Below, piece after piece: positions 27,389-38,340 of a stretch of DNA of 64,000 bases. Made by a program: the position numbers and the translations under genes. Position 1 is the stretch's first letter, and every line of letters starts with the position of its first letter. Under the pieces are notes generated by a model, which worked only from the letters and a program-made list of their open reading frames with translations, made no database searches and had not been told where the DNA came from. Origin of the DNA: Phytobacter palmae (lineage in GTDB: Bacteria > Pseudomonadota > Gammaproteobacteria > Enterobacterales > Enterobacteriaceae); assembly GCA_900112785.1 (NCBI GenBank), contig FONB01000011.1, forward strand, positions 124,001 to 188,000, given 5' to 3'.

Positions 27389-28057
27389 TCAGTTGCGACG
27401 CTCAAATGCCAGCGCTTTACGCTCAATCAGACGCATCATCAGGGTCAGCAGGCCGTTAACGATAAGATAGATCGCCCCGGCAGCACCAAATACCATCACG
27501 TCATAGGTGCGTCCGTACAGCAACTGGCCATGTCCCATCACTTCCATCAGGGTAATGGTATAGGCCAGCGAGGTACTTTTGAATACCAGCACCACTTCGT
27601 TCGAATAGGACGATAAGGCGCGTTTGAATGCATACGGCAACAGAATTGCCAGCGTATCTTTTTTACTCATCCCCAGCGCGCTACAGGACTGCCACTGGCC
27701 TTGCGGAATGGCGCGGATCGCCCCGTAAAACAGCAGTGTGGTGTAAGCCGCACTGTTTAAGGAGAGCGCCAGCAAAGCACACAGCCAGGGTTCCGACAGC
27801 AGGTGCCAGACAACCGGGTATTCCTGTAGTACCGGGAACTGGCCCGGACCGTAGTATATCAGGAAGATCTGCACCAGCAGCGGGGTACCGGTAAACAGGG
27901 TGATATACCCACGCACTACCCATGACAGAACGGGCGTTTTCAGCGTCAGCACAATGGTGAAGAGCAGCGAGAGAATCAGCGCGACAATCAGCGACGCCAC
28001 GGTAAGCGTCAGGCTGGTGTGCAGGCCTTTCAGGAGCTCGGGTAAGTACTCAAGCAT
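27389..28057 (-). CDS. artM: ArtM, arginine ABC permease
   Basis: A 222-residue inner-membrane permease of the HAAT amino-acid family. The EAA-type loop lies around AIRAIPQGQWQSCSALGMSKKDTL, followed by ILLPYAFKRAL. It forms the channel with ArtQ. Its start overlaps the artQ stop by one base (TGATG), so translation is coupled. It is the last gene of artPIQM. Confidence 0.95.
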   Translation of the reverse strand: MLEYLPELLKGLHTSLTLTVASLIVALILSLLFTIVLTLKTPVLSWVVRGYITLFTGTPLLVQIFLIYYGPGQFPVLQEYPVVWHLLSEPWLCALLALSLNSAAYTTLLFYGAIRAIPQGQWQSCSALGMSKKDTLAILLPYAFKRALSSYSNEVVLVFKSTSLAYTITLMEVMGHGQLLYGRTYDVMVFGAAGAIYLIVNGLLTLMMRLIERKALAFERRN

Positions 28058-28773
28058 CAGTCTGGTCTCCGTTCAAAGCGTGTGGCACGCAGATCAATAC
28101 GCTTAAGGATCCACTGACTGAGCAGGGTGACCACCAGATAAATCGCTGCCGCCACAATGTACCAGGTAAACGGCTCCTGAGTACGGGTGGCGATACTTTT
28201 GGTTTGCAACATCAGGTCATTAACGCTGATAAGCGAAACCAGTGCGGTATCTTTCAACAGTACCAGCCACTGGTTGCCAAGACCCGGCAACGCGTGACGC
28301 CACATTTGCGGCATGACCAGACGGAAGAAAATAGCGCTTTTTGACAGCCCCAGCGCCTGGCCCGATTCCCACTGGCCTTGCGGTACCGCTTTTAACGCGC
28401 CGCGTAGGGTCTGTGACGCGTAGGCAGAGTACAACAATGACAGGGCGATCACGCCGCAAAAGAACGGGCTGACATCAAAGTTCTCGATCTGCACCTGTAT
28501 CGGGAGTTGAACGAATCCCAGATTGAGGGTGAAACCATCAGAAAGAAGTAACAATAGCTGTGACGAGCCGAAATAGATAAACAGCACGACCAGGATCTCT
28601 GGTAAGCCGCGCAAAATGGTGACCAGCGCTGAGCCAGCCCACGCAACGGGACGCCACCTGGCTGACTCCCATACCGCAAAGATCATCGCCAGAACCAGGC
28701 CGATGACCAGTGCGCAAACGGCAAGGCCGACGGTCATCCCGGCGGCGCTTGCTAATGGAAAAATTTCATTCAT
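28057..28773 (-). CDS. artQ: ArtQ, arginine ABC permease
   Basis: A 238-residue permease, the same length as in E. coli. Conserved text includes [29 protein letters not shown] and the EAA-like loop [19 protein letters not shown]. The ATG at 28773 is used; the TTG just before it is in frame but has no support. It pairs with ArtM. The gene follows artI after 6 nt. Confidence 0.96.
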   Translation of the reverse strand: MNEIFPLASAAGMTVGLAVCALVIGLVLAMIFAVWESARWRPVAWAGSALVTILRGLPEILVVLFIYFGSSQLLLLLSDGFTLNLGFVQLPIQVQIENFDVSPFFCGVIALSLLYSAYASQTLRGALKAVPQGQWESGQALGLSKSAIFFRLVMPQMWRHALPGLGNQWLVLLKDTALVSLISVNDLMLQTKSIATRTQEPFTWYIVAAAIYLVVTLLSQWILKRIDLRATRFERRPD

Positions 28774-28779
28774 CAAGGA

Positions 28780-29511
28780 TTACTTCTGGAACCATTTGTT
28801 GTAGATGGTTTCGTAGGTGCCATCTTTCTTCACTTTTTCCAGCGCAGTGTTGAATTTCTGCTGCAACTCGGTGTTGCCCTGACGAACCGCGATACCCAGG
28901 CCGGTGCCGAAGTACTCTTTATCTGTCACTTTGTCACCAACAGCGGCCAGCTTGTCGTTCGTTTTCAGCCATTCGGTGACAACCGCAGTGTCACCAAATA
29001 CGGCATCGATACGGCCATTCTGCAGATCAAGTTTGGCATTTTGATAGCTGTCGTACGGAACGGTGGTGATTTCCGGGTGTTTATCGTTGATAAATTTCTG
29101 GTGCGTGGTGCCATTCTGCACGCCCACTTTCTTGCCTTTCAGAGCATCAATACTGGTGTATTTCCCGGTTTGTCCCACGAACAGCGCAGAGTTGTCATAA
29201 TACGGGGTGGTAAACAGAACCTGTTTCTCACGCTCCGGGGTGATGTCCATACCGGCCATTACCGCGTCGAAACGACGGAATTTCAGGCTCGGGATCAGGC
29301 TGTCGAACGCCTGGTTGGTGAAGGTACAGGTGGCATCAATCTCTTTACACAGCGCGTTTGCCAGATCCACATCGAAACCGACGATTTTGTTATTGGCGTC
29401 GGTAGATTCAAACGGAGGGTAGCTTGCTTCGGTGGCAAAACGGATGGTCTGCGCTGCAGAAGCAGACAGACTGACGCTTGCAAGCAGCGCGGCGATCAAT
29501 ACTTTTTTCAT
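28780..29511 (-). CDS. artI: ArtI, periplasmic arginine/amino-acid binding protein
   Basis: A 243-residue solute-binding protein with a signal peptide (MKKVLIAALLASVSLSASAA). The mature part has FATEASYPPFEST, MAGMDITPEREKQVLF and FGTGLGIAVRQGN, as in E. coli ArtI. The second ATG (29511) is preferred because GGGGA lies 8 nt upstream. Its ligand is less well defined than that of ArtJ. It lies within artPIQM, 18 nt after artP. Confidence 0.95.
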   Translation of the reverse strand: MKKVLIAALLASVSLSASAAQTIRFATEASYPPFESTDANNKIVGFDVDLANALCKEIDATCTFTNQAFDSLIPSLKFRRFDAVMAGMDITPEREKQVLFTTPYYDNSALFVGQTGKYTSIDALKGKKVGVQNGTTHQKFINDKHPEITTVPYDSYQNAKLDLQNGRIDAVFGDTAVVTEWLKTNDKLAAVGDKVTDKEYFGTGLGIAVRQGNTELQQKFNTALEKVKKDGTYETIYNKWFQK

Positions 29512-29529
29512 TGTCATTTCCCCGAGAAC

Positions 29530-30258
29530 TCAGTGAGATAAATAATATTTAAACGCGTCGGTCTGCGGCGTAGTAAAGCAGCTCGCATCCCCTTGTTCGA
29601 TAATATGACCGTTTTCCATATAGACCACGCGGCTGGCGGTTTTGCGCGCCACTTCCACTTCATGGGTCACGATAACCTGCGTAATTCCTGTTTCTGCCAG
29701 TTCACGGATGATGCTGACAATTTGCGCGGTAATTTCCGGGTCCAGCGCGGCTGTCGGTTCATCAAACAACAGAACCTGCGGTTCCATCATCAGGGCGCGG
29801 GCAATCGCGACGCGCTGCTGCTGGCCGCCGGAAAGATGCAACGGATAACGATCGCTATAGGGCTTAAGACGCAGACGTTCCAGCAGTTTGTCCGCGCGGG
29901 CGAGCGCCTGATCTTTACTCAGACCCAGCACACGGCAGGGGGCCTCAATCAGGTTCTGTGCGACCGTTAAGTGTGGCCAAAGATTGTATTGCTGAAACAC
30001 CATACCCACATTCTGACGCAAATCGCGAATCGCTTTGTCAGAAGGGGCTTTGGCGAAATCGAAATGATTACCTGCGATGCTTAACTGACCGGAGCGCGGC
30101 ATCTCAAGCAGGTTCAAAACACGTAATAATGAGCTCTTGCCTGCGCCACTTGGACCAAGCAGCACAAGTGTTTCACCCTGTGGGCAGTCAAGCGTAATGT
30201 CAAAGAGCGCCTGGTGCGCGCCATAGAAGCAGTTAATGCCGTTTAATTTTATACTCAT
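29530..30258 (-). CDS. artP: ArtP, arginine ABC transporter ATPase
   Basis: A 242-residue ABC ATPase, first gene of artPIQM. Walker A is GPSGAGKSS, signature LSGGQQQR, Walker B LLFDEP and switch His in IVTHEVEVA. It powers ArtQM with ArtI or ArtJ as binding proteins. Length and termini match E. coli. A pair of ARG boxes lies upstream at 30302. Confidence 0.96.
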   Translation of the reverse strand: MSIKLNGINCFYGAHQALFDITLDCPQGETLVLLGPSGAGKSSLLRVLNLLEMPRSGQLSIAGNHFDFAKAPSDKAIRDLRQNVGMVFQQYNLWPHLTVAQNLIEAPCRVLGLSKDQALARADKLLERLRLKPYSDRYPLHLSGGQQQRVAIARALMMEPQVLLFDEPTAALDPEITAQIVSIIRELAETGITQVIVTHEVEVARKTASRVVYMENGHIIEQGDASCFTTPQTDAFKYYLSH

Positions 30259-30301
30259 CGAGGCAATCTAATAGCAATTGAGGCCGCAAATAGTAACGTT
30301 C

Positions 30302-30340
30302 ACAGAATAGTTATGCAATATTTGTGCGTTAAAACTTAAA
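30302..30340 (-). promoter_or_regulatory. Probable ArgR operator of artPIQM
   Basis: ACAGAATAGTTATGCAAT (30302-30319) fits the ARG-box consensus at 15 of 18 positions. A weaker box (30323-30340) follows after 3 bp. The pair lies 44 nt upstream of the artP ATG. The match is looser than at artJ. Confidence 0.5.
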
Positions 30341-30478
30341 TATAAACCGCATTCACACATAAAGTTAGCACAAAATACCGGGGCGTGATGGAAGCAGGCA
30401 TAAATGTCGGCATTCACGCTGGAATGCCAGACATTTAGCGGGGATTACTGCATATTTCCCGCTTTCATGGGCATCTTG

Positions 30479-30994
30479 TTATCGATGCTCAACAGACTGG
30501 CGCAACGTCCCGGCCGGGGCATGGGCTGCACCGCCGAGGTAGCGCACATCATCTACTGCCCAGCACTGACCTTCACGGATCATCAGCACTTCATCCTGCC
30601 AGCTCCGGGAACCCTGGGTCAGGGTGACCCGCAGTGGAATATTTCGCGCATCGGTGTTTGGGATTGTTGAGGCGCTGGCGACGCTTGCTTTCTCTGGCAT
30701 CACGGTTCTGCTGGAGAAAGGATCGGATTTCAGTAACGTGGTGTTGCGATTATCTTTGCTGGCTGAGGCGAGCAATCCAGCCAGATCGTCGCTCAGGTAC
30801 GGACGCAGTGCGGAAAAATCATTACTGCGGTGCTCAATGCGATAATCGTAAAATTTTTGGGCAACAGTATCGGGGCCGCCTTCGATGCAAGGGCCGGTGC
30901 GGGTTCCGATATCCTTAAACGCTGGTGTAACCGTGGTACAGGCGCTGAGCAGCAGCGCGCACGGTAAAACGAGAGTCAAAGCAGAGTAGCGCAT
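30479..30994 (-). CDS. ybjP: YbjP lipoprotein
   Basis: A 171-residue lipoprotein: the signal peptide ends in the lipobox LLSAC (Cys19). The mature part includes GGPDTVAQKFYDYRI, LRPYLSDDLAGLL and DPFSSRT, as in E. coli YbjP. The start at 30994 (MRYSALT) is used; the frame stays open upstream without matching the family. The function is unknown; an NTF2-like fold is likely from the family. It is divergent from ybjQ. Confidence 0.93.
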   Translation of the reverse strand: MRYSALTLVLPCALLLSACTTVTPAFKDIGTRTGPCIEGGPDTVAQKFYDYRIEHRSNDFSALRPYLSDDLAGLLASASKDNRNTTLLKSDPFSSRTVMPEKASVASASTIPNTDARNIPLRVTLTQGSRSWQDEVLMIREGQCWAVDDVRYLGGAAHAPAGTLRQSVEHR

Positions 30995-31098
30995 ATTGAT
31001 TTCCTTATTTTCTCTTCGGATATAACCACCTTTCAAGAATAGTGTATTGCTTCGATAATGTGCTTTATAACGCACTGACTATCAAAAAGGAGACACTG

Positions 31099-31419
31099 AT
31101 GCAATTTTCAACAACACCCACCCTTGAAGGCCAGACGATTGTCGAATACTGCGGCGTTGTTACCGGTGAGGCGATTCTGGGGGCTAATATTTTTCGTGAT
31201 TTTTTTGCCGGTATCCGCGATATCGTCGGCGGACGTTCAGGCGCCTATGAGAAAGAGTTGCGTAAGGCACGTGAGATTGCCTTTCACGAGATGGGCGAAC
31301 AGGCAAAAGCGCTGGGTGCAAACACCATCGTCGGTATCGATATCGATTATGAAACGGTGGGCAAAGACAGCAGCATGCTGATGGTGAGCGTGAGCGGTAC
31401 GGCGGTGAAAACACGCTGA
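31099..31419 (+). CDS. ybjQ: YbjQ, UPF0145 heavy-metal-binding-like protein
   Basis: A 106-residue protein of the YbjQ/UPF0145 family. Key stretches are [49 protein letters not shown] and [11 protein letters not shown]. The family forms pentameric dodecin-like rings in structures; the role is unproven. The RBS AAGGAGA sets the start at 31099. Its stop overlaps the amiD start (TGATG). Confidence 0.94.
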   Translation: MQFSTTPTLEGQTIVEYCGVVTGEAILGANIFRDFFAGIRDIVGGRSGAYEKELRKAREIAFHEMGEQAKALGANTIVGIDIDYETVGKDSSMLMVSVSGTAVKTR

Positions 31420-32249
31420 TGAGTCGTTTTTTATCCTTGCTTTTATTAGCGCTGCTCCTGGCAGGATGTGCGGGTGAGAAGGGAGTCGTCGATAAAGAGA
31501 GCTACCAGCTCGATACCCGCCGTCAGGCGCAGGCGGCGTATCCGCGTATCAAAGTGCTGGTGGTGCACTATACGGCGGATGATTTTGATGTTTCGCTGGC
31601 GACGCTCACCGATAAGCAGGTGAGCTCGCACTATTTGATTCCGGCGCATCCGCCTGTACACCACGGTAAGCCGCGTATCTGGCAACTGGTGCCGGAAAGC
31701 GAACTGGCCTGGCATGCGGGGATCAGCTACTGGCGCAACGCGACACGCATCAATGACACCTCTATTGGTATTGAACTGGAAAATCGTGGCTGGCAAAACG
31801 TGGCCGGGGTAAAGCGATTTACTCCTTTTGAGCCTGAACAAATTGCCGCGCTGGTTCCGCTGATGAAAGACATTATCAGTCGTTACAACATTCAGCCACA
31901 GAATGTGGTGGCGCATTCGGATATCGCCCCGCAGCGCAAAGATGATCCGGGGCCACTTTTCCCGTGGCGCGAGCTGGCGGCACAGGGGATAGGCGCATGG
32001 CCGGATGCCGCGCGTGTGGCATTTTATCTGAATGGGCGTGCGCCGTACGAAGCGGTAGAGACGGCATCACTGCTCGATCTGCTGGCGCGCTACGGTTATG
32101 AGGTCAAACCGGAAATGAGCGCCGCCCAGCAGAAGCGGGTGATTATGGCGTTCCAGATGCATTTCCGTCCGGCATTGTGGAATGGCATTGCCGATGCGCA
32201 AACGCAGGCGATTGCCGAGGCGTTGCTGGAAAAATATGGCCAGGGGTGA
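31419..32249 (+). CDS. amiD: AmiD, N-acetylmuramoyl-L-alanine amidase
   Basis: A 276-residue outer-membrane lipoprotein amidase (lipobox LLLAGC, Cys17). The Amidase_2 domain carries zinc ligands in LVVHYTADDF (His50) and VAHSDIAPQRKDDPG (His), plus catalytic Glu in SIGIELENRG. A C-terminal peptidoglycan-binding domain follows (LLARYGYEVKPE). It cleaves the muramoyl-alanine bond, including anhydro-muropeptides. It is translationally coupled to ybjQ. Confidence 0.96.
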   Translation: MSRFLSLLLLALLLAGCAGEKGVVDKESYQLDTRRQAQAAYPRIKVLVVHYTADDFDVSLATLTDKQVSSHYLIPAHPPVHHGKPRIWQLVPESELAWHAGISYWRNATRINDTSIGIELENRGWQNVAGVKRFTPFEPEQIAALVPLMKDIISRYNIQPQNVVAHSDIAPQRKDDPGPLFPWRELAAQGIGAWPDAARVAFYLNGRAPYEAVETASLLDLLARYGYEVKPEMSAAQQKRVIMAFQMHFRPALWNGIADAQTQAIAEALLEKYGQG

Positions 32250-32271
32250 GGATGTTTACGGGAAGGGCCGT

Positions 32272-33285
32272 TTAGCGCGGCAACTTCCCGTGATCCCTTA
32301 GCCAGTATGCCGTGCGGGCAATGCCCTCATCGACAGAGACAATGGGCTCATACCCCAGCTCCTCTTTTGCCCGGCGGATATCCAGCGTGAAATCAAAGTT
32401 CAGCTTGGATACGCCGTAATGGGTGAGGGTCGGTTCTTTGGCTGATTTGTCGCCGAAACGTTCCATACTGCGTGCGATCATATCCAGCATTGCATAAGGC
32501 ACGGAGCGGATGCGGCAGTCCATTCCCAAATCATCAATCAACTTTTGCACGATGCTGCGCAGGGTTCGCGGCTCGCCGTTGGTAATGTTGTAGGCCCGCC
32601 CGGAGGGCAGCGCATCACAGGCGGGCTGGCTTGCCAGCCACATCGCATGCACCGCGTTTTCGTAGTAGGTCATATCGACCAGTGCCTGCCCACCGCGCGG
32701 CAATAAGATACTGCGGTAGTGGTGCATCATCTGCGCCAGGCGGGGAATAAAGACTTTATCGTGCGGCCCGAACAGACTCTGCGGGCGTAACACCGTAAAA
32801 CGCGTATTAGGGTTGGCCTGCGCGAGCAGTTGAATTACCTCTTCGCTGGCGGCTTTGCTGCGGGCGAACTCGTTTGCTAAACGCGCCGGACGGAAATCCT
32901 CACGGATGTCGTGATGATGGTGATAATCGAAATAAAGCGACGGCGATGAAATATGGATGAAGTTGCGTACGCCCCAGGCCACGGCCCATTCGCCAAGGCG
33001 ACGGGTTGCCCGGACATTTGCCAGGTCGAACGCCGCCTGAGTACCCCAGGGTGAGGTGAAACTGGAGCAGTGCCACAGAGTATCCACGCCGGCGAGCATC
33101 ACTTTGGCCTGTGAGGAGACCAGCTCGGTCAGATCGGCGTGAATAAACTCAGCGCCCATTTTTATCAGCAACTCGCCCATGGCTTTATTGCGGCCCGTTG
33201 CGCGTACGCTAATGCCTTTTTGACGCAAATATTCGACGGCGTTTCGGCCTAAACCGCTGGTTGCGCCTGTGACCAGAACCTTCAT
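32272..33285 (-). CDS. ybjS: YbjS, NAD(P)-binding SDR/epimerase family protein
   Basis: A 337-residue extended short-chain dehydrogenase. The Rossmann motif [10 protein letters not shown] lies at the N-terminus, and the catalytic region has [14 protein letters not shown] and ARSKAASE (Tyr/Lys positions partly replaced). It resembles 3-beta-hydroxysteroid dehydrogenase/isomerase-like epimerases. The substrate is unknown. It is downstream of ybjT in the same direction and converges with amiD. Confidence 0.93.
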   Translation of the reverse strand: MKVLVTGATSGLGRNAVEYLRQKGISVRATGRNKAMGELLIKMGAEFIHADLTELVSSQAKVMLAGVDTLWHCSSFTSPWGTQAAFDLANVRATRRLGEWAVAWGVRNFIHISSPSLYFDYHHHHDIREDFRPARLANEFARSKAASEEVIQLLAQANPNTRFTVLRPQSLFGPHDKVFIPRLAQMMHHYRSILLPRGGQALVDMTYYENAVHAMWLASQPACDALPSGRAYNITNGEPRTLRSIVQKLIDDLGMDCRIRSVPYAMLDMIARSMERFGDKSAKEPTLTHYGVSKLNFDFTLDIRRAKEELGYEPIVSVDEGIARTAYWLRDHGKLPR

Positions 33286-33384
33286 AGCAATCCACTATAG
33301 TGACCCGCAATCATTGCGTGCGCATTCTTCCGTGAAATACGGCGGTATGCAATGGGAAACGTGAAAGAATAATGTCTGAATTTA

Positions 33385-34818
33385 CTATTTTTCTGTGTTT
33401 TGTTCTGCCAGTCGCGCAATACGCCGCGCCATGCCCCGAAAAATAAACAGATGCGCGGGGATCATCAGCAACCAGTAGAGCAGCCCCGGCATTCCATGCG
33501 GATGCCACCATGCGCGCACATCCAGCAGGCGGTGGTGACCTTTGTCGGTGAGGGTAAAACTCAGGCGACCCAGCCCCGGCGCTTTCATCCCAAACAGCAG
33601 TGCCAGCTGCTCTTGCGGCTCGGCGATGATCACTTTCCAGCTATCAACCTGATCGCCTGGCTGCAAAAACGGACGTTGCGGACGGCCTTTCGCCAGACGA
33701 TGGCCGATCAGATGGTCTAGTGCTGCACGGGTTTGCCAGAGAAAATTGCCAAAAAAATAGCGCTCTTTACCGCCGATCTGATTAACCACCTCCCATAGCG
33801 CTTGCGGGCTTGCGCTGGTTTCAACGGTGAAGCCTGCCTGTTTGGGGAAGTAGCCATATTGTGGACGCCAGCGCGCAAATGCCTGCGGGGAGTACCCCCA
33901 GTCGCTGGAGTTCACCAGTTTCTCTTCTTCGCGAAGTGTACGACGAACAGCCTCGTCGAAAGTGAGCAGGGGCTGGGGGATGAGCTGGCGAAGGGGAGCA
34001 TCGTCAGCCAGCAGGTCGTGCTTTAATCCCTGAATCAGGGAGCGAGCGATGGTCGGCGGCACTGACGTGATGACCTGCAAAAACCAGACTGAGATAAGCC
34101 GGGTGGGCAGAGGTATGGGGATCAGCGGACGGGTAACGCCGCTCACCGCCATAAAATGTTCAAACTGTTGCTGGTAGCTCAGCGTTTCTGGACCGGCGGC
34201 TTCGAAAACCCGATGTTCAGGCGCCGGATGGTGGCGTAACTCCAGAAGATAGTGGAGCAGATTCTCCAGCGCGACAGGCGTTGTACGTGAGCGTACCCAC
34301 AGCGGCGGCGTCAACACCGGCAGGTTGTAAACCATATCGCGCATCACTTCAAACGCGGCCGAACCTGCGCCAACGATAATTCCGGCGCGCAATTCCGTAA
34401 CAGGAACCCCCGCGTCACGCAGGATATCGCCGGTGAGCTGGCGGGCAATCAGATGGCTCGAATCACTGGTCTCTTTGGCCTGCAGTGAGCTGAGAAAAAT
34501 CACCTGCCGGACCGGGCATTCTCTCAGCGCATCGCGCACGTTGAGGGCTATTTGTCGCTCCTGGGCGATAAAGTCACCGCTCTCGCCCATGCTATGCACC
34601 AGGAAATAGAGCGTATCGATACCCTGAAACAGCGCCGGGAGATTGTCCGGCCAGATAAGGTCAGTTTCATGACAGCTTACGCCTGGCAACTGCAGTTTTT
34701 GCAGGCGAGAGAGATGGCGTGCCACCGCGAGAATCTCATGACCCTGCTGACTTAACGCCTGGATCAGGTGCTGACCAATGTAGCCACTGGCTCCCAGCAC
34801 CAGAATACGTTGCGGCAC
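33385..34818 (-). CDS. ybjT: YbjT, NAD(P)-binding protein with DUF2867 domain
   Basis: A 477-residue protein: an N-terminal Rossmann domain ([12 protein letters not shown]) and a C-terminal DUF2867 domain ending in a hydrophobic helix ([18 protein letters not shown]). The start is GTG at 34818 with AAGGAG 6 nt upstream, giving VPQRILVLG as in E. coli. Its function is unproven. It begins 10 nt after ltaE ends, so the two share a transcript. Confidence 0.93.
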   Translation of the reverse strand: MPQRILVLGASGYIGQHLIQALSQQGHEILAVARHLSRLQKLQLPGVSCHETDLIWPDNLPALFQGIDTLYFLVHSMGESGDFIAQERQIALNVRDALRECPVRQVIFLSSLQAKETSDSSHLIARQLTGDILRDAGVPVTELRAGIIVGAGSAAFEVMRDMVYNLPVLTPPLWVRSRTTPVALENLLHYLLELRHHPAPEHRVFEAAGPETLSYQQQFEHFMAVSGVTRPLIPIPLPTRLISVWFLQVITSVPPTIARSLIQGLKHDLLADDAPLRQLIPQPLLTFDEAVRRTLREEEKLVNSSDWGYSPQAFARWRPQYGYFPKQAGFTVETSASPQALWEVVNQIGGKERYFFGNFLWQTRAALDHLIGHRLAKGRPQRPFLQPGDQVDSWKVIIAEPQEQLALLFGMKAPGLGRLSFTLTDKGHHRLLDVRAWWHPHGMPGLLYWLLMIPAHLFIFRGMARRIARLAEQNTEK

Positions 34819-34828
34819 ACCCGGCTCC

Positions 34829-35830
34829 TTAACGCTGCAAAAAAGCCTGCCAGTGAGAAACGACATCGGCAAGCTGATCGCGGCTGACGTCCAGATGGGT
34901 CACCAGACGGACAATCGGCGATGCGTTAATCAGCACATCACGCTCACGCATAAAGTCCCCAAGCGCCGCCGCGTTTTCTTCGCCTGCGCGGACGAACAGC
35001 ATATTGGTGTCACAACGCATCACGTCTGCGCCGATCTCACGCAACTGTGCCGCCAGCCAGGCTGCGTTGTCGTGATCTTCTTTCAGTCGCTGAACATTAT
35101 GCTCAAGCGCATAGAGACCTGCTGCGGCCAGTATTCCGGCCTGGCGCATGCCGCCGCCGGTCATTTTACGCCAGCGAGTGGCGCGCCTGATGTAGTCCTT
35201 GCTTCCCACCAGCAAAGACCCGACGGGCGTACCAAGACCTTTGGAAAGACAAATGGTGAACGAGTCGCAGTATTGGGTAATGTCGCGCAGCGCGCAGCCA
35301 TATTCCACCACGGCATTGAAAATGCGTGCGCCATCAACGTGCAGCGCAAGGTTACGCTGGCGGGTGAACTCCCACGCCTGGCGCAGGTAGTCGCGCGGCA
35401 GGACTTTTCCGTTGTGGGTGTTTTCCAGGCTTAACAGCCGGGTGCGGGCAAAATGGATATCGTCTGGTTTGATTTTCATTGCCACTTTATCGAGCGGCAG
35501 GCTGCCATCAGGCGCGGCGTCGATAGGCTGTGGCTGGATACTGCCCAGCACGGCAGCGCCACCGGCTTCGTACAGGTAATTATGGGCGGCCTGGCCGACA
35601 ATATACTCTTCCCCACGCTCACAATGGCTGAGTAATGCCACCAGGTTTGCCTGGGTACCCGTAGGCAGAAATAACGCCGCTTCCTTGCCGCCCAGTTCTG
35701 CCGCGTAACGCTGCAGTTCATTGACGGTCGGGTCATCCCCGTAAACATCGTCTCCGACCGGTGCTGCCAGCATATGTTCCAGCATGGCGCGCCCTGGGCG
35801 GGTGACGGTATCACTGCGTAAATCGATCAT
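34829..35830 (-). CDS. ltaE: LtaE, low-specificity L-threonine aldolase
   Basis: A 333-residue PLP enzyme that splits L-threonine and L-allo-threonine to glycine and acetaldehyde. Motifs are [12 protein letters not shown] at the start, [29 protein letters not shown] and the PLP lysine in [13 protein letters not shown]. The length equals the E. coli protein. It is followed closely by ybjT. Confidence 0.96.
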   Translation of the reverse strand: MIDLRSDTVTRPGRAMLEHMLAAPVGDDVYGDDPTVNELQRYAAELGGKEAALFLPTGTQANLVALLSHCERGEEYIVGQAAHNYLYEAGGAAVLGSIQPQPIDAAPDGSLPLDKVAMKIKPDDIHFARTRLLSLENTHNGKVLPRDYLRQAWEFTRQRNLALHVDGARIFNAVVEYGCALRDITQYCDSFTICLSKGLGTPVGSLLVGSKDYIRRATRWRKMTGGGMRQAGILAAAGLYALEHNVQRLKEDHDNAAWLAAQLREIGADVMRCDTNMLFVRAGEENAAALGDFMRERDVLINASPIVRLVTHLDVSRDQLADVVSHWQAFLQR

Positions 35831-35980
35831 GGCATTTCCTTATTACACTTTATCCTTCACACTGCCTCTGTGTTGGCTTCGCCCGCAAACCCCAGTCACA
35901 TCGCATCTATGTTCCCGGGGTATGCGGCTTACCGCCTTGACGCATCATGAATGATTTTGTGTAGAGGTAAAAAGGATGTT

Positions 35981-37699
35981 TTACCTGAGCCAGTTCGTTT
36001 TCGCCAGTTCCATCACCTCATCGCCTCGTCCGTTGATAATGGCGCGCAGCATATAAAGGCTAAAGCCTTTGGCCTGTTCCAGTTTGATTTGCGGCGGGAT
36101 AGCCAGCTCTTCTTTCGCTACCACCACATCCACCAGCACCGGGCCATCAATAGAGAATGCGCGCTGGAGGGCTTCATCCACATCGGCAGATTTTTCCACC
36201 CGGATACCGGTTATTCCGCAGGCTTCGGCAATGCGGGCGAAATTGGTATCGTGCAGTTCTGTACCATCTGTGAGATAACCACCCGCCTTCATCTCCATTG
36301 CCACAAAGCCGAGCACGCTATTGTTAAAAACGATGATTTTGACAGGCAGCTTCATTTGCACCACGGAGAGAAAGTCACCCATCAGCATGCTGAAACCGCC
36401 ATCGCCGCACATCGCCACGACCTGGCGTTGTGGATGCGTCGCTTTTGCCCCCAGCGCCTGCGGCATCGCATTGGCCATCGAACCGTGGTTGAACGACCCC
36501 AGCAGACTGCGCTTACCGTTCATTTTCAGATAACGTGCCGCCCAGACGGTAGGTGTGCCTACATCGCAGGTAAAGATGGCGTCGTCGCTGGCGAAATGGC
36601 TGATCTGTTGCGCCAGATATTGTGGGTGAATGGCTTTCTCACTGGGTTTTGCCAGATCGTCCAGGCCCTTACGTGCATCTCGATAGTGCTCCAGCGCTTT
36701 GTCCAGAAAGCGGCGATCGGTTTTTTCTTCCAGCAGCGGAAGCAGGGCGGTGAGGGTGGCATTGATATCGCCTACCAGCGCCATGTCTACTTTGCTGTGT
36801 GCGCCTATGCTGCCCGGATTGATATCAATCTGAATGATTTTGGCATCCGTGGGATAAAACGCGCGATAGGGGAACTGGGTGCCGAGCAGGATTAATGTAT
36901 CGGCGTTCATCATGGTATGAAAACCCGATGAGAAGCCAATTAACCCGGTCATGCCGACATCGTACGGGTTGTCGTACTCCACATGTTCTTTACCGCGCAT
37001 GGCATGCACAACAGGAGCTTTCAACTTACCGGCAAATTCAATCAACGCGCTGTGCGCTCCTGCGCAACCACTGCCACACATCAGGGCGATATTGCTGGAG
37101 TAGCGCAGCAATTGCGCGAGTTTTTTTAACTCCTCCTCAGCAGGGACCACGACTGGCTGTGGGGCCGGATACCAGTGACTGCTGGCGGTTTCTGGTGCCG
37201 GTTTCAACGCTACATCGCCGGGTAAGACGACGACGGAAACGCCACGGTTAAGCACCGCTTTGCGCATGGCGATGGCCAGCACCTGCGGGATCTGTTCGGG
37301 AGTCGAAACCAGCTCACAATAGTGGCTGCATTCGCGGAACAACTCCTGCGGATGGGTCTCCTGAAAATAGCCGCTGCCGATTTCGCTTGAGGGAATATGA
37401 GCGGCAATAGCCAGCACAGGCACGTGGTTGCGATGGCAATCGAACAGCCCGTTAATCAGATGCAGGTTGCCAGGTCCGCAGGAGCCGGCACAGACAGCCA
37501 GCTCACCGGTGAGTTGCGCTTCCGCGCCTGCTGCAAACGCCGCAACTTCTTCATGGCGCGTGGACATCCAGTCTATGGTGCCCATGCGGTTAAGGCTGTC
37601 GCTTAATCCGTTTAACGAATCTCCGGTCACACCCCAGATGCGTTTCACCCCTGCCTGTTCAAGTGTTCTGGCGATATAAGCGGCTACAGTTTGTTTCAT
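35981..37699 (-). CDS. poxB: PoxB, pyruvate dehydrogenase (quinone)
   Basis: A 572-residue TPP- and FAD-dependent peripheral membrane enzyme making acetate and CO2 from pyruvate with ubiquinone. The TPP motif is [12 protein letters not shown] to FNNS; the catalytic glutamate lies in [13 protein letters not shown]. The C-terminal lipid-binding helix is present ([17 protein letters not shown]). In E. coli it is induced by RpoS in stationary phase. It diverges from a DoxX-family gene. Confidence 0.96.
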   Translation of the reverse strand: MKQTVAAYIARTLEQAGVKRIWGVTGDSLNGLSDSLNRMGTIDWMSTRHEEVAAFAAGAEAQLTGELAVCAGSCGPGNLHLINGLFDCHRNHVPVLAIAAHIPSSEIGSGYFQETHPQELFRECSHYCELVSTPEQIPQVLAIAMRKAVLNRGVSVVVLPGDVALKPAPETASSHWYPAPQPVVVPAEEELKKLAQLLRYSSNIALMCGSGCAGAHSALIEFAGKLKAPVVHAMRGKEHVEYDNPYDVGMTGLIGFSSGFHTMMNADTLILLGTQFPYRAFYPTDAKIIQIDINPGSIGAHSKVDMALVGDINATLTALLPLLEEKTDRRFLDKALEHYRDARKGLDDLAKPSEKAIHPQYLAQQISHFASDDAIFTCDVGTPTVWAARYLKMNGKRSLLGSFNHGSMANAMPQALGAKATHPQRQVVAMCGDGGFSMLMGDFLSVVQMKLPVKIIVFNNSVLGFVAMEMKAGGYLTDGTELHDTNFARIAEACGITGIRVEKSADVDEALQRAFSIDGPVLVDVVVAKEELAIPPQIKLEQAKGFSLYMLRAIINGRGDEVMELAKTNWLR

Positions 37700-37772
37700 C
37701 GTTACGCCTCCATCTTATTGTTCCGTCTACCAAGCGTAGTCGATGAAATGTCATTATTTGTGCGTAAATTGC

Positions 37773-37788
37773 CCCTAATTAGTTAGGG
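37773..37788. promoter_or_regulatory. Inverted repeat in the poxB-doxX divergent region
   Basis: CCCTAA (37773-37778), TTAG, TTAGGG (37783-37788) is a symmetrical site 65 nt before the DoxX gene and 74 nt before poxB. A related half-site TTAGGG recurs about 15 nt further right. It is a candidate operator; the binding protein is unknown. Confidence 0.35.
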
Positions 37789-37852
37789 CTTTATTTATTT
37801 AGGGATTAGGAATAATCTGCTTACAGTTGGATAAAAATAGGAATCATTTCAA

Positions 37853-38284
37853 ATGATTAAATCGCTGTTAAGTTCTGTTAATAAGATGTTGGCGCATGAG
37901 GACTTTGGTCGTTTATTGCTGCGTTTGACCGTCGGTGGATTGATGTTGTTCCACGGACTGCACAAGCTCATCGGCGGTATTGATGGCATCGCTGGTATGC
38001 TGGTGGCGAAAGGATTGCCTGGCTTTATCGCCTACGGTGTGTTGATTGGCGAAGTGGTTTGTCCGGCCCTGATTATTCTCGGCATTCTTGTACGTCCGGC
38101 AGCGCTGGTTCTGGCATTCACTATGGTAGTTGCCTGGTTGATGGTAGGTATTAACAACACGGCAATGCTGGATAAGACGGGCGCATGGGCGATTGAAAGC
38201 CTGGTCTATTTCTTTGTTGCGGCACTGGCACTGGCCTTCCTGGGCGCGGGACGTTACTCCGTTGCGCCGGCAGACTGGCGTTAA
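37853..38284 (+). CDS. DoxX-family membrane protein
   Basis: A 143-residue inner-membrane protein with four helices and the DoxX signature RLLLRLTVGGLMLFHGLHKL, followed by IGEVVCPALIILG. DoxX-family proteins are small quinone- or redox-related membrane proteins whose exact roles vary. RBS 'agga' lies about 9 nt before the ATG. It is not found between poxB and hcr in E. coli K-12. Divergence from poxB suggests a link with respiratory or acetate metabolism, but this is inference. Confidence 0.88.
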   Translation: MIKSLLSSVNKMLAHEDFGRLLLRLTVGGLMLFHGLHKLIGGIDGIAGMLVAKGLPGFIAYGVLIGEVVCPALIILGILVRPAALVLAFTMVVAWLMVGINNTAMLDKTGAWAIESLVYFFVAALALAFLGAGRYSVAPADWR

Positions 38285-38289
38285 GGTAT

Positions 38290-38322
38290 AAAAAAGCCCC
38301 TCCTGAAAAGGAAGGGCTTTTG
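38290..38322. terminator. Bidirectional terminator between DoxX gene and hcr
   Basis: AGCCCCTCCT (38295-38304) pairs with AGGAAGGGCT (38309-38318) with one mismatch. Six A's precede and T's follow, so it can serve the DoxX gene (plus) and hcp-hcr (minus). Confidence 0.78.
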
Positions 38323-38340
38323 CTTATCAGGGACCGGCAT

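Noticed and set aside
35951-36895. 314-codon plus-strand frame inside poxB
   Set aside because: Antisense shadow of poxB; no family features.
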